Shown one piece after another: positions 17,406 through 26,565 of a stretch of 64,000 nucleotides of DNA. Source of the DNA: Deltaproteobacteria bacterium (GTDB lineage: Bacteria > Bdellovibrionota > UBA2394); NCBI GenBank assembly GCA_017302715.1, contig JAFLCD010000006.1, forward strand, positions 62,001-126,000, given 5' to 3'. Numbering within the stretch: the first letter of the stretch is position 1; each line of letters begins with the position of its first letter. The position numbers and the translations under genes are program-made. The notes under the pieces are model-generated. The model was given only the letters and a program-made list of their open reading frames with translations, had not been told where the DNA came from and did not search any database.

Positions 17406-19268
17406 ATGTCGTCAGGATTTAAAACATTTCTTCTCTGGGCCGTACTTATTCTCGGTCTTTTTTTGGTCATTAAAGCGACCCAAAATTATCAGGCTTCGGT
17501 CTCAGATATTGCTTTTTCTGAATTTGAAAAGGCTTTGAATGCGAAGACCATTCAGTCGGTCACCATCATCGGAGATCAGATTGAAGGCGAGCGAATGGTC
17601 GATGGAAAAAAGAGTAAATTTTCCACTCGTGGTCCTACGGCGGACTCCGCTTTTGTTGAAAAATTAAAAGATTCAGGCGTTGAAGTTTATAAATTCATGC
17701 CACCTCAAGATGATAATCTTTGGAGCCTGTTTATCGCTTGGGGTCCGATGATTGCCATTTTTATATTCTTCCTTTTTATTATGCGAAATATTCAGATGGG
17801 CGGCGGCAAAGCGATGAGCTTTGGAAAATCGCGCGCTCGATTAATGCGTGAGGAAGACAAAGGTAAAGTTACTTTCAAAGATGTTGCCGGAATTCCTGAA
17901 GCTAAAGAAGAGCTTCAAGAAATTGTAGAATTTTTAAAAGACCCTAAAAAATTTCAAAAACTCGGCGGACGAATTCCTAAGGGCGTTTTGTTGATGGGTG
18001 CGCCAGGCACAGGAAAAACTTTGATCGCTAAAGCCATTGCAGGCGAAGCGAATGTTCCTTTCTTCTCGATTAGCGGAAGTGATTTCGTGGAGATGTTCGT
18101 TGGCGTTGGTGCCTCGAGAGTTCGAGATTTATTTTTGCAGGCGAGAAAAGCCGCTCCTTGTTTACTTTTCATCGATGAAATCGATGCAGTCGGTCGCCAT
18201 CGTGGCGCTGGCTTAGGCGGCGGACATGACGAGCGAGAGCAAACTCTCAATCAGCTTTTGGTCGAGATGGATGGCTTCGAAGGCAAAGAGGGAATCATTA
18301 TTTTAGCGGCGACGAACCGACCCGATGTTTTGGATCCTGCACTTTTGCGCGCCGGTCGATTTGATCGACGAGTGGTTGTTCCAAAACCTGAAGTCAAAGG
18401 TCGCGAAGAAATTCTTAAAGTTCACGCCAATAAATTAAAAGTTTCTCCTAATGTAGATTTAGCTGTCATCGCTCGAGGTACTCCGGGATTTGTGGGCGCA
18501 GATCTTGAAAACATTTGTAATGAGGCTGCGCTTTTGGCGGCTCGATCTAATAAAGACAAAGTCGAGATGACTGATTTTGAAAAAGCTAAAGACAAAGTCA
18601 TGATGGGTGCAGAGCGACGCAGTTTAGTTTTGAACGAAATGGAAAAGAAAACTACCGCCGTGCATGAAGCCGGTCATACGATGGTTGCAAAACTTCTTCC
18701 TGGAACAGATCCCGTTCATAAGGTGACGATTATTCCTCGCGGAATGGCGCTGGGTTTAACGATGCAACTTCCTGAAGAAGATCGCCATAGCATGACCTCG
18801 CAGTCTGCTCTCGATATGATCACCATATTGCTTGGTGGTCGTGCCGCTGAAGAATTGATATTTCCTGATATTACCACCGGAGCAGGTAATGATATTGAGC
18901 GAGCCACCGAAATTGCCCGCAAGATGGTTACTGAGTGGGGAATGTCTGCAAAGATCGGGCCTGTCGCGCTTTCTAAAAAAGAGGAGCATGTCTTTTTAGG
19001 TAAGGATATCGGAACGGGCCGTGAATTTAGCGAGCAAACCGCTGTTGAAATCGACAGCGAGATCAGACGAATTCTTACTGAAAATTACGCTCGAGCTAAA
19101 ACTTTGCTCAAAACAAATATCGATAAACTCAAGCGAGTTTCGGATGCTTTGCTTGAGCGCGAAACTTTAGATGGTCCAGAAATTGATACTTTAATAGCCG
19201 GTGGAAAATTGGCTCCTTTAGAATCTTTGACGGGCGGATCTCTCGATCCAATACCTAGTCCCGCTTAA
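17406..19268 (+). CDS. ftsH: ATP-dependent zinc metalloprotease FtsH
   Basis: 620 residues. Two N-terminal membrane segments (about 6-22 and 105-126) flank a periplasmic domain. The AAA+ domain has Walker A 'GAPGTGKT' (198-205), Walker B with Asp257/Glu258 and the SRH region '[20 protein letters not shown]'. The peptidase motif 'HEAGH' is at 420-424. FtsH is a membrane-bound hexamer that degrades misfolded membrane proteins and regulators. The stop codon overlaps that of the convergent gene through TTAA. Confidence 0.98.
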   Translation: MSSGFKTFLLWAVLILGLFLVIKATQNYQASVSDIAFSEFEKALNAKTIQSVTIIGDQIEGERMVDGKKSKFSTRGPTADSAFVEKLKDSGVEVYKFMPPQDDNLWSLFIAWGPMIAIFIFFLFIMRNIQMGGGKAMSFGKSRARLMREEDKGKVTFKDVAGIPEAKEELQEIVEFLKDPKKFQKLGGRIPKGVLLMGAPGTGKTLIAKAIAGEANVPFFSISGSDFVEMFVGVGASRVRDLFLQARKAAPCLLFIDEIDAVGRHRGAGLGGGHDEREQTLNQLLVEMDGFEGKEGIIILAATNRPDVLDPALLRAGRFDRRVVVPKPEVKGREEILKVHANKLKVSPNVDLAVIARGTPGFVGADLENICNEAALLAARSNKDKVEMTDFEKAKDKVMMGAERRSLVLNEMEKKTTAVHEAGHTMVAKLLPGTDPVHKVTIIPRGMALGLTMQLPEEDRHSMTSQSALDMITILLGGRAAEELIFPDITTGAGNDIERATEIARKMVTEWGMSAKIGPVALSKKEEHVFLGKDIGTGREFSEQTAVEIDSEIRRILTENYARAKTLLKTNIDKLKRVSDALLERETLDGPEIDTLIAGGKLAPLESLTGGSLDPIPSPA

Positions 19269-20545
19269 TTTTTAATTCCAGCAGTTCGCAAACTTCTTAA
19301 AAAGTCTCGGCAGGTAAATGGACTAGGTCGATCGCCATTTGTTCCCAAAACAAAATCCACCAGCAAAGGCAATCGATCGGAAATATTTGGAATAACCTTT
19401 TTTGCTGCGCGCAAGCGAGATTGAAAATCGGCCATGAATGCAGAGGAGTGCATATTTTTAAGTCCACGTTTGTAGGCCGCTACGGCTTCTGGCGTTTGCT
19501 CGGCTGCATTCGAATAAGGAGTCATGCCGTATTCACTCATCCATTCAAAAATAGAGTCATAACTTTGCTGCCGTTTTTGAAATTCTTCACGACGAGTTTG
19601 TAAAAAAAGTGAACGAATTTCGTAAGCCATGCCTCTTTTCCAACTGGGGATCGCATACGAAAAAACTTTGTCGTATTGAAGTGCAAAAGAAAGTGAAATA
19701 TCTCCTGTGACATGCACCGCTGTCGTGGCTCGCTGCAAAGCTTGAGCCGAATAATTCAAAGATTTGCCTTTTAAGTTGATCAACTCCACTCGAGGTAATT
19801 CAGATTTTTCGACTTGATAAGGCGTATACGCGATTCCATATTTTCCATTCTCTTGAAGGTGATCATTAAAACTTCTTAGAAAGTTTTCACCTCGATCTGA
19901 TCCCAGCGAATAAACAAAAGTCACTTCTCTGCCACGTGGATCTGGAAACTGAATTTTTGGTCCTAGCGAAATGGGTTTCGATAGCATTCCAAAGCTAAAG
20001 GGACCGGTGGCGATGCGAAGTCGAAGCCTCTCTGAAGAAGAAACTTGAAGATCTTCTTGCTCGGTCTTATCAAGGGGACCGTGAAAATTTTGATGAGTGT
20101 ATTCGGAGAGCGTAATAATATCTCTGCCAGCTCGGTTGAGATTTTCATTGGCGCTGAATGCAGAGTTTTTGGGAATAGCACTAAAATCTGAAACCGCGAT
20201 AATTAAGTCAGCGGGTTTAAGAGCCCCTTCTTTTAACGAAATCATTTCAAGAGACGTATCATCGCCCAATAAAATTTTTAGTTTAGCGAGATCTCGCTCA
20301 ATATCTTTTCGCTCAGGATGAATTGAATCAAAAGGTTCGAGAAGTTTAATATTGAAGTGCGGTCGTTTAGCTTTGAGATCCTTTGCAACAAGAACAGCCC
20401 ATGCGAGATCACCAAAGCCTGCATTGGATCCGGGTAAAACATAAATACTTTGGGCAAAAATAGGGAAAGAAAAAGAAAAGAGAGCGGAAGAAAAAAAAGA
20501 GGCTGAAATCACGAAACCGAAAAAAAATTTCATTCGCGACTTCAA
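19265..20545 (-). CDS. Exported protein resembling a GT-B glycosyltransferase
   Basis: 426 residues with an N-terminal signal peptide ending near 'FAQSIYV'. Two features recall GT-B folds: 'GSNAGFGDLAWAVLVAKDL' near the mature N-terminus and 'VHVTGDISLSFALQYDKVF' in the C-terminal half, where GT-B enzymes hold the donor. No certain family match. If a glycosyltransferase fold is exported, nucleotide donors would be lacking in the periplasm, so it may bind rather than transfer. It is on the strand opposite the housekeeping operon between ftsH and cdaA. Confidence 0.65.
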   Translation of the reverse strand: MKSRMKFFFGFVISASFFSSALFSFSFPIFAQSIYVLPGSNAGFGDLAWAVLVAKDLKAKRPHFNIKLLEPFDSIHPERKDIERDLAKLKILLGDDTSLEMISLKEGALKPADLIIAVSDFSAIPKNSAFSANENLNRAGRDIITLSEYTHQNFHGPLDKTEQEDLQVSSSERLRLRIATGPFSFGMLSKPISLGPKIQFPDPRGREVTFVYSLGSDRGENFLRSFNDHLQENGKYGIAYTPYQVEKSELPRVELINLKGKSLNYSAQALQRATTAVHVTGDISLSFALQYDKVFSYAIPSWKRGMAYEIRSLFLQTRREEFQKRQQSYDSIFEWMSEYGMTPYSNAAEQTPEAVAAYKRGLKNMHSSAFMADFQSRLRAAKKVIPNISDRLPLLVDFVLGTNGDRPSPFTCRDFLRSLRTAGIKN

Positions 20546-20562
20546 CCCCTCACCACAAATAC

Positions 20563-21795
20563 TTACTTAGAATCTTTCATCAAAGGAGAGCGAACCATTT
20601 CGATTCCGCCAGCTTTGATTTCATCTGCTGTGACGAGATCATGAAAACAGCGAGAAGTAATTTCAGGTAATTTATAGAGATCGATTCGTTCAGCATTGTT
20701 TTTGTGATGCGTTGGTTCAGGAGACAGGCGAGCTAAATTTCCCGCAGATCGAACAGCGGTTTGCGACCATCCAAACCAAGGATTTGCTCCAGATGCATCA
20801 CCTTTTGCGTTGTAACGAGGTTCGCTTCCAATGCCGCCCAATGTGACGACCTCACCACCACCCAATGCTTTAAATTTAACAACTTGGGTTTGATAGGCTT
20901 TAGTCGACATGAAATTTCGTACGTCAGTTTCTTTTCCATCGAGAACGCTTTTTACAAATTCTCTTTTTAAATCGTAAGTTACAATGCCTTTAGCTTTGGC
21001 AACTTGAGGCCATTGAGCTTCGAGTGCTTTCATATCGATCGTTTCATCTCCCATTTTTGGAACAAAAATCATCGTGGTGCTGGAATCCACATTTTCGATG
21101 AGGTCTTTAAGATTACTCGCCACGCCTAAATTTCCGTAAGCGTCTGAAAGAAGAACGGGCCGACTTTGATCAAGATCTGCAAGACGTTTATGTTCCGCAC
21201 CACCTTGAACTTGTTTAAGAGCCATGGCATTCAATGTAAAAGAAGTAAGACCGTAATCTAAATTTTTAGAAAACATTCCTGCTGAGAAAGAATAATCATA
21301 TGGAAGAACGCTCAATGTTTTTTCACTGGCTGTGGAATAAAGAGGTGCAGAATAAGCATTGGTTACAAAAATAGGGGCCTCGAATTTAAATTTATCAACG
21401 CCATCTGCAAAAGTAGAACCGATATGGTCTTTTTTCAAATAGACCAAAAGGGGTTGGCCGCTGAATCCATGATCCTTCGATTGGTTTCGATTGAATTGAT
21501 AAATAATTCTTAAAATAGCACCGGTTTCATCGACATCGATATCCAATGCAGCTGGTGAAGATTTCGTTAACTTTGCTGAATTGGCGTCGTTATTGGTAGG
21601 ATCCCAATCGCCGTCATAGTCATATCGACATGGCAATTGTGATTGAGGATCACAACTTGGCTGCACAATAATAGGAGCGTTCTTAAAAATAAGCTGCCAA
21701 TGAGCATCGGTTAAAGGAGCTTGAATATCGGAAGCCGAAACTTGGCCGACGAATCCAAGAACCAAAAAAGTAAAAAGGGAAGTGATGTATTTCAT
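20563..21795 (-). CDS. Exported protein of unknown function
   Basis: 410 residues with a signal peptide cleaved near 'VSASD'. The mature start holds 'PSCDPQSQLPCRYDYDGDWD', with two Cys that may pair and Asp-rich text that may bind metal. The rest is mixed alpha/beta with no recognised domain. Good Shine-Dalgarno AAAGGA 5 nt before the ATG. Together with the next gene (17-nt gap) it forms a small minus-strand unit inserted into the ftsH-cdaA region. Confidence 0.7.
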   Translation of the reverse strand: MKYITSLFTFLVLGFVGQVSASDIQAPLTDAHWQLIFKNAPIIVQPSCDPQSQLPCRYDYDGDWDPTNNDANSAKLTKSSPAALDIDVDETGAILRIIYQFNRNQSKDHGFSGQPLLVYLKKDHIGSTFADGVDKFKFEAPIFVTNAYSAPLYSTASEKTLSVLPYDYSFSAGMFSKNLDYGLTSFTLNAMALKQVQGGAEHKRLADLDQSRPVLLSDAYGNLGVASNLKDLIENVDSSTTMIFVPKMGDETIDMKALEAQWPQVAKAKGIVTYDLKREFVKSVLDGKETDVRNFMSTKAYQTQVVKFKALGGGEVVTLGGIGSEPRYNAKGDASGANPWFGWSQTAVRSAGNLARLSPEPTHHKNNAERIDLYKLPEITSRCFHDLVTADEIKAGGIEMVRSPLMKDSK

Positions 21796-21812
21796 AAAGG
21801 TCCTTTCGTTTT

Positions 21813-21827
21813 GCTCCCTCTGGGAGC
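21813..21827 (-). promoter_or_regulatory. Hairpin in the 5' leader of the exported-protein gene
   Basis: Perfect 6-bp stem GCTCCC/GGGAGC with a 3-base loop, 17 nt upstream of the start codon and just before the Shine-Dalgarno. It may stabilise the mRNA or affect translation. No T-run follows it on the minus strand. Confidence 0.35.
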
Positions 21828-21970
21828 GGTATATTTTAAGGGATAGCGTCTGAAAACTGGCCTTTGTCTAACATGGGTTTGGGGTAACTTCAAGGTGGCC
21901 TCGTTTAAACTGCTCCCGTCTTTAAAATCGCCCTGGCAGGCAGCGGCAGCCTCGTTTAAAGTAAGAGCCA

Positions 21971-22747
21971 ATGGTCTCTGGAATTGAGAAGATTATTTTT
22001 GAACTCATACCGACGCTTCGTCTTTGGGACATTCTCGACATTCTCATTGTCGCTTTTTTGATTTATCGAGTTTTGCTGCTCATTAAAGGAACTCGAGCGG
22101 GCGAAATTTTGCTCGGTTTAGGGCTTTTATTTTTTATGTTTTGGATCGCCGATCGATTTGAAATTCGAACTCTGCGGGCTTTGCTCGCCATGGTTTTTGA
22201 TAACCTCTTTATTATTTTTGTTTTGCTTTTTCAAAACGATATTCGTCGCGCACTTTCGCAAGTCGGGCGCACAAGTTTTTTATCTCCCGCCGATTCTTTC
22301 AAAGATATGCAGCTTTTGGAGGAATTAATTCGTTCCTGTGTTTCGCTTTCAAATAAAAAAATCGGAGCTTTGATCGTGATCGAACGCCAAGCGAATGTTT
22401 TAGATTTCGTAGAGCCTGGAACGGCGCTCGATGCGCAACTTACAAAAGAAATTCTTACTTCGATTTTTTTACCCGTTTCGCCTTTGCATGACGGAGCCGC
22501 GGTGATTCGAAACGGCCGCATTCATATGGCCGGTTGTTTTTTGCCACTTACGTTGAATCCGATGGTTTCAAAATCTGTCGGAACTCGCCACCGAGCGGCG
22601 GTGGGCCTCACCGAAGAAACCGATGCGGTTTGTATCGTGGTCTCTGAAGAAAATGGAACGATCTCTTTTGCGGCGGGTGGAAAAATCACACACAATTTAG
22701 ATGCAGCGCAACTTCGCCGCGCACTTTTGGAGGCTGAAGAGCGATGA
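21971..22747 (+). CDS. cdaA: Diadenylate cyclase CdaA (DAC domain)
   Basis: 258 residues. Three N-terminal membrane helices are followed by a DisA_N/DAC domain with the catalytic motifs 'DGA' (174-176, in 'LHDGAAVIRNG') and 'RHR' (206-208, in 'GTRHRAA'). It condenses two ATP into c-di-AMP, a messenger for osmolyte and cell-wall homeostasis. The ybbR and glmM genes follow, the same cluster as in Firmicutes, where CdaR and GlmM modulate the cyclase. Confidence 0.96.
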   Translation: MVSGIEKIIFELIPTLRLWDILDILIVAFLIYRVLLLIKGTRAGEILLGLGLLFFMFWIADRFEIRTLRALLAMVFDNLFIIFVLLFQNDIRRALSQVGRTSFLSPADSFKDMQLLEELIRSCVSLSNKKIGALIVIERQANVLDFVEPGTALDAQLTKEILTSIFLPVSPLHDGAAVIRNGRIHMAGCFLPLTLNPMVSKSVGTRHRAAVGLTEETDAVCIVVSEENGTISFAAGGKITHNLDAAQLRRALLEAEER

Positions 22748-23664
22748 AAAGAAAATCTTCATTTGCCGATTGGTTTTCATCGAATTTGGCGTTTCAAATT
22801 TTGTCAGTTATCTTGGCTCTGCTTGCTTGGATTTTTGTAAACTCAGGTCGAACGATTGAGCAAAAACGAGAAGGTAAAATTCAGTATTTGCAAATTCCAA
22901 AAGGGCTTGTCTTTCATCGCACTCCGCTTAAAGAATTTAAAATCGATTTGACGGGTTCGCTCTATCGCCTGCGCTCTATTCGTGATGAAGATTTGGTTTA
23001 TGTCGTTGATATGTCGAACGCTCGCGCAGGGGCAAATCGAGTTGAGATCGACACCGATAATTTGCGTTTGCCTTTGGATGTCGAGGCTTCGCATCCGAAT
23101 CCCAAATTTTTTAATGTGCATTTAGAAGAAGTTTTTGTTCGCAATCTTCCGATCAAACCGATTTATCTCGGAGCTTTGAAGGAGGGTTTTGCAGTCTCGG
23201 CGTTTCGATCTTCTCCTGAAAGTATTACGCTCTCAGGGCCGCGATCTGTTGTTTCAAAAGTAGATTTTGTAGAGCTAGAAATTCCAGTCGCCGGAAAAGA
23301 TTCTTCGTTCTCGCTTCAAGTAAAGCCTCGATTGAATTTACCTAACTCGGAACTAACGGATTCGGTGATGGTGGAAGTCGATGTTTCTCCCATTCGTTCG
23401 ACTCGAGATTTTGCGAATATTCCAGTCATGATGATGGGAGCTGCAGATCCGACAAAAATTAAAATTACGCCGAGTATGGCGACGATCTCTGTTGAGGGTT
23501 CTCCTGAAATAGCGAATTCGCTTGAAGGTCAGCTGAAAGTAAATATTCCGGTCGATTCGCTGAAGCGGGGTCGGTATCGCATTCGTGGCCAAGTCGATTT
23601 GCCGCCGGCCCTTCGTTTGGTGAAAATGGAGCCCCAGACTTTTATTGTCGAAGTTTTAAAGTGA
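22744..23664 (+). CDS. ybbR: YbbR-domain protein (CdaR-like regulator of CdaA)
   Basis: 306 residues. One N-terminal membrane anchor (about 15-32, 'LAFQILSVILALLAWIFVN') is followed by repeated beta-rich YbbR domains on the outside of the membrane. It overlaps cdaA by 4 bp, so the two are translated together. In Firmicutes the equivalent protein binds and adjusts the cyclase; that role is transferred here by context. Confidence 0.9.
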   Translation: MKRKSSFADWFSSNLAFQILSVILALLAWIFVNSGRTIEQKREGKIQYLQIPKGLVFHRTPLKEFKIDLTGSLYRLRSIRDEDLVYVVDMSNARAGANRVEIDTDNLRLPLDVEASHPNPKFFNVHLEEVFVRNLPIKPIYLGALKEGFAVSAFRSSPESITLSGPRSVVSKVDFVELEIPVAGKDSSFSLQVKPRLNLPNSELTDSVMVEVDVSPIRSTRDFANIPVMMMGAADPTKIKITPSMATISVEGSPEIANSLEGQLKVNIPVDSLKRGRYRIRGQVDLPPALRLVKMEPQTFIVEVLK

Positions 23665-23668
23665 TTTC

Positions 23669-24292
23669 TCAGTGTAAAAATTCAAGATAATCGAAATAAA
23701 AATAATTATTCCCGCTAGTCGCGCCATTTCCAATCACGATGCTGAGATCATTTGTTTTAGCCGTAAAAACAATCGGCCATCGAAAATCGAGAGGATGATC
23801 CGTTAGATTGGCTTGCTCCCAAACATCATTTTTAGTTTTAAATGTTTTAGATCCGCCTTTTAAAATTTGAGCATATCCAAATGAGACATTCGCCGAAAAC
23901 GTAGAGGCGCCAGCTGAGCCCATGGGATAGATAATGAGTTGGTAAGTTTCGCCAATGGTTAAATTAGAAAAAGAAAAAATTTGATCGCGAGGGTAGCCTT
24001 TGACGTATCCACTGCAAGGCGCATTGCAGTCGGAGTGCCCGACCCAGGATCGTATATTACTGAGTGGATCAATACCGACGCGATAGTTGACTTGAGGTGG
24101 AGGAAAATTATCCGGGAACTCCGCACGGCTCGCATCGAAAATTCCAATGGCGGTGATGTTATAACTTTTGCTCGAATCGGAGGTGGTCGATAACGAAGAA
24201 TTTAAGGTCCGCGTGTTTGAGTTTTCTGAGCTTCCACATCCGGTTATTGTGGCGACAATGCAAAGACCAAGACTATATCGAATGGATAACAT
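23669..24292 (-). CDS. Small secreted lipoprotein, beta-rich
   Basis: 207 residues from the ATG at 24292, chosen because GGAGG lies 6 nt upstream; a longer frame starts at 24328. The signal sequence ends in a lipobox 'TITGC', so it is lipid-anchored. The mature part is Ser/Thr-rich, then beta-rich with Cys in 'SDCNAPCSG' that may form a disulphide. No family recognised. It sits between ybbR and glmM on the opposite strand, breaking the usual continuity of that cluster. Confidence 0.75.
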   Translation of the reverse strand: MLSIRYSLGLCIVATITGCGSSENSNTRTLNSSLSTTSDSSKSYNITAIGIFDASRAEFPDNFPPPQVNYRVGIDPLSNIRSWVGHSDCNAPCSGYVKGYPRDQIFSFSNLTIGETYQLIIYPMGSAGASTFSANVSFGYAQILKGGSKTFKTKNDVWEQANLTDHPLDFRWPIVFTAKTNDLSIVIGNGATSGNNYFYFDYLEFLH

Positions 24293-24406
24293 TTGAACCT
24301 CCACGATCCCCACTCGAAAGAGCTGCAAAATCTATACCATTTTAAAAGTGGCGTTGACGGACTAAGCAAAGGTTTTGAAAGAAGGGGGTAAAATCTTGCG
24401 GAGCAG

Positions 24407-25798
24407 GTGAGAAATCTTTTACCATCAATGAACGTGACAAAACCCAAGCGACATCTATTTGGAACTGACGGCATTCGAGGAATTGCGAACACTTACCCCA
24501 TGACAGCGGAAGTGGCGATGAAACTCGGACGCGCCTTAACCACATTGCTTAAAGAATTTTCAGATCAGCCGCGGATCATCGTCGGCAAGGATACAAGACT
24601 CTCAGGTTATATGCTCGAGACGGCGCTGACGGCCGGCATCACGAGTATGGGTGGCTACGCGCATTTGCTTGGACCGCTTCCCACTCCTGCGGTGGCATAT
24701 CTTGTTCGATCGATGCGAGCTCAAGGTGGCGTGATGATTTCTGCAAGTCATAATCCTTATCAAGATAATGGACTTAAAGTTTTTGGAACCGATGGATTCA
24801 AACTCGACGATAAACTTGAAAGTCGTTTGGAACATTGGATGGAATCTGAAAATGAAATTACGGCTGTGAAGCCGACTCCCGAAAGATTGGGACGGGCTCG
24901 AAGAATCGACGATGCATCGGGAAGATATCTGACTCATCTTAAAACTATTTTTCGCCAAGACTTTGATCTGCAAGGAAAGAAAATTGTTTTCGATGGTGCG
25001 AATGGTGCAGCCTACGATTGCGGAGTAAAACTTTTTCAAGAGATGGGTGCCGAAGTCATCACTTTGGCCTGTGCTCCTAACGGAAGAAATATCAACGCCG
25101 ATTGTGCTCAAGCGGATCCAAAATTATTGGCAGACGCCGTTTTAAAATCAAAAGCTGATTTAGGCATCGGAGTAGATGGAGACGCCGATCGATTGATGGT
25201 GGTTGATGAAACTGGAGTCGTGATTTCGGGCGAACATCTTTTATATGCGATGGCAGAATTTTTAAAAGATTCGGATCGATTGACCAATTCTCTGATCGTG
25301 ACGACCACGATGGCGAATCAAGCTTTAGAAATCGCTCTTTCGAAAAAGAAAATCACCACCTTAAGAACAGAAGTGGGCGATCGCTACGTCACCGAAAGAA
25401 TGCGAGCTGAAGGTTCTATTTTGGGTGGCGAAACCTCCGGGCATTTTATTTTTCTCGATCAAAATACGACGGCCGATGGATTGTTTTCGGCTCTCGAAGT
25501 TTTAGCGCTTTTGCATAAGAAAAAAGTAAAAGCTTCGAGTTTAAGAAATGGTTTTGAGTTGCTTCCTCAAAAATTGGTGAGCGTTAAAGTAAAAGAAAAG
25601 ATTCCGGTGGAGAAAGTTCCTTCGTTAAGCTTGGCGATTCAGCAACTCGAGAAAAAATACGACGGCCAGGGTAGAGTGAATGTGCGCTATAGCGGCACGG
25701 AGTCGGTTTTGCGGATGATGGTGGAAGGTCCGGATCTTTCGGCCATCGAAAGTGATTTAAAGGCTCTGGTCGCAGTAGCTCAAAAAGAACTTGGGTGA
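24407..25798 (+). CDS. glmM: Phosphoglucosamine mutase GlmM
   Basis: 463 residues from the GTG at 24407; the ATG at 24428 is an equally possible start and matches the usual family N-terminus better. Motifs: 'FGTDGIRG', the phosphoserine loop 'ISASHNP', metal loop 'DGDADR', sugar loop 'GGETSGHF', and phosphate-binding 'RYSGTES'. It converts glucosamine-6-phosphate to glucosamine-1-phosphate for UDP-GlcNAc, peptidoglycan and LPS. In Firmicutes GlmM also inhibits CdaA. Confidence 0.97.
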   Translation: MRNLLPSMNVTKPKRHLFGTDGIRGIANTYPMTAEVAMKLGRALTTLLKEFSDQPRIIVGKDTRLSGYMLETALTAGITSMGGYAHLLGPLPTPAVAYLVRSMRAQGGVMISASHNPYQDNGLKVFGTDGFKLDDKLESRLEHWMESENEITAVKPTPERLGRARRIDDASGRYLTHLKTIFRQDFDLQGKKIVFDGANGAAYDCGVKLFQEMGAEVITLACAPNGRNINADCAQADPKLLADAVLKSKADLGIGVDGDADRLMVVDETGVVISGEHLLYAMAEFLKDSDRLTNSLIVTTTMANQALEIALSKKKITTLRTEVGDRYVTERMRAEGSILGGETSGHFIFLDQNTTADGLFSALEVLALLHKKKVKASSLRNGFELLPQKLVSVKVKEKIPVEKVPSLSLAIQQLEKKYDGQGRVNVRYSGTESVLRMMVEGPDLSAIESDLKALVAVAQKELG

Positions 25799-25810
25799 TA
25801 AGGTCGCGCG

Positions 25811-26563
25811 ATGGGCATTCGCCTCGGCGTTAATATTGATCACATCGCAACTTTGCGCGAAGTTCGTCAGGCGCAGTATCCTGATATCTTAGAAGCTCTT
25901 TTTTTATGTGAGCGGGGTGGGGCCGATCAAATTACAGTGCATTTACGAGAAGATCGAAGACATATTCAGGATCACGATGTCTCGCGTTTACTTGAACACA
26001 ATCAATTGCCGTTGAATTTGGAAATGGCTTTTGTTCCAGAGATGGTGACGAAGGCGAGAAAGTGGCGACCTTATTCAGTGACTTTAGTTCCCGAAAGGCG
26101 AGCAGAGATGACAACTGAATCTGGTTTAGATTTGGCGCGAGTAAAAAAGAAAATAAAATTACTGCAGTCTTTGCAAAGAGCGGTTCGCGTTTATGGATTT
26201 ATTGATGCTTCATTCAAGCAAGTGGAGCTTGCTAAAGAGTTAGAGCTCGATGGAATCGAATTTCACACCGGTCCCTTTGCGCATGCCTTCGAAAAATCAG
26301 TGCGCGGAAAATCCGATAAAGAATTGAAAAAAGAAATTCATAAATTATTTTCTGCGGCAAAGCTGGCGACGAGTTTGGGCTTAGAAGTTAAAGCAGGACA
26401 TGGCCTGACCGTTCGCAATGTGGGCGAGCTTTTAAAGATGCCTGGGCTTTCGGAGATGAATATCGGGCACGCGATCGTTGCTCGATCGGTGATGATCGGC
26501 CTCGAAGCTTCGGTAATTGAAATGAAGTCTGCGATTCTCAAAACCCGATCCTTTTCTATTTAG
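25811..26563 (+). CDS. pdxJ: Pyridoxine 5'-phosphate synthase PdxJ
   Basis: 250 residues. The start 'RLGVNIDHIATLREVR', the central 'HLREDRRHI', 'EFHTGPFA' and the late 'KAGHGLTVRNV' are PdxJ signatures. It condenses 1-deoxyxylulose 5-phosphate with 3-amino-2-oxopropyl phosphate to make pyridoxine 5'-phosphate, in the cytoplasm. It follows glmM by 12 nt. Confidence 0.97.
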   Translation: MGIRLGVNIDHIATLREVRQAQYPDILEALFLCERGGADQITVHLREDRRHIQDHDVSRLLEHNQLPLNLEMAFVPEMVTKARKWRPYSVTLVPERRAEMTTESGLDLARVKKKIKLLQSLQRAVRVYGFIDASFKQVELAKELELDGIEFHTGPFAHAFEKSVRGKSDKELKKEIHKLFSAAKLATSLGLEVKAGHGLTVRNVGELLKMPGLSEMNIGHAIVARSVMIGLEASVIEMKSAILKTRSFSI

Positions 26564-26565
26564 TT

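Noticed and set aside
24602-25111. 169-residue minus-strand reading frame
   Set aside because: Antisense to conserved glmM motifs; no independent support.
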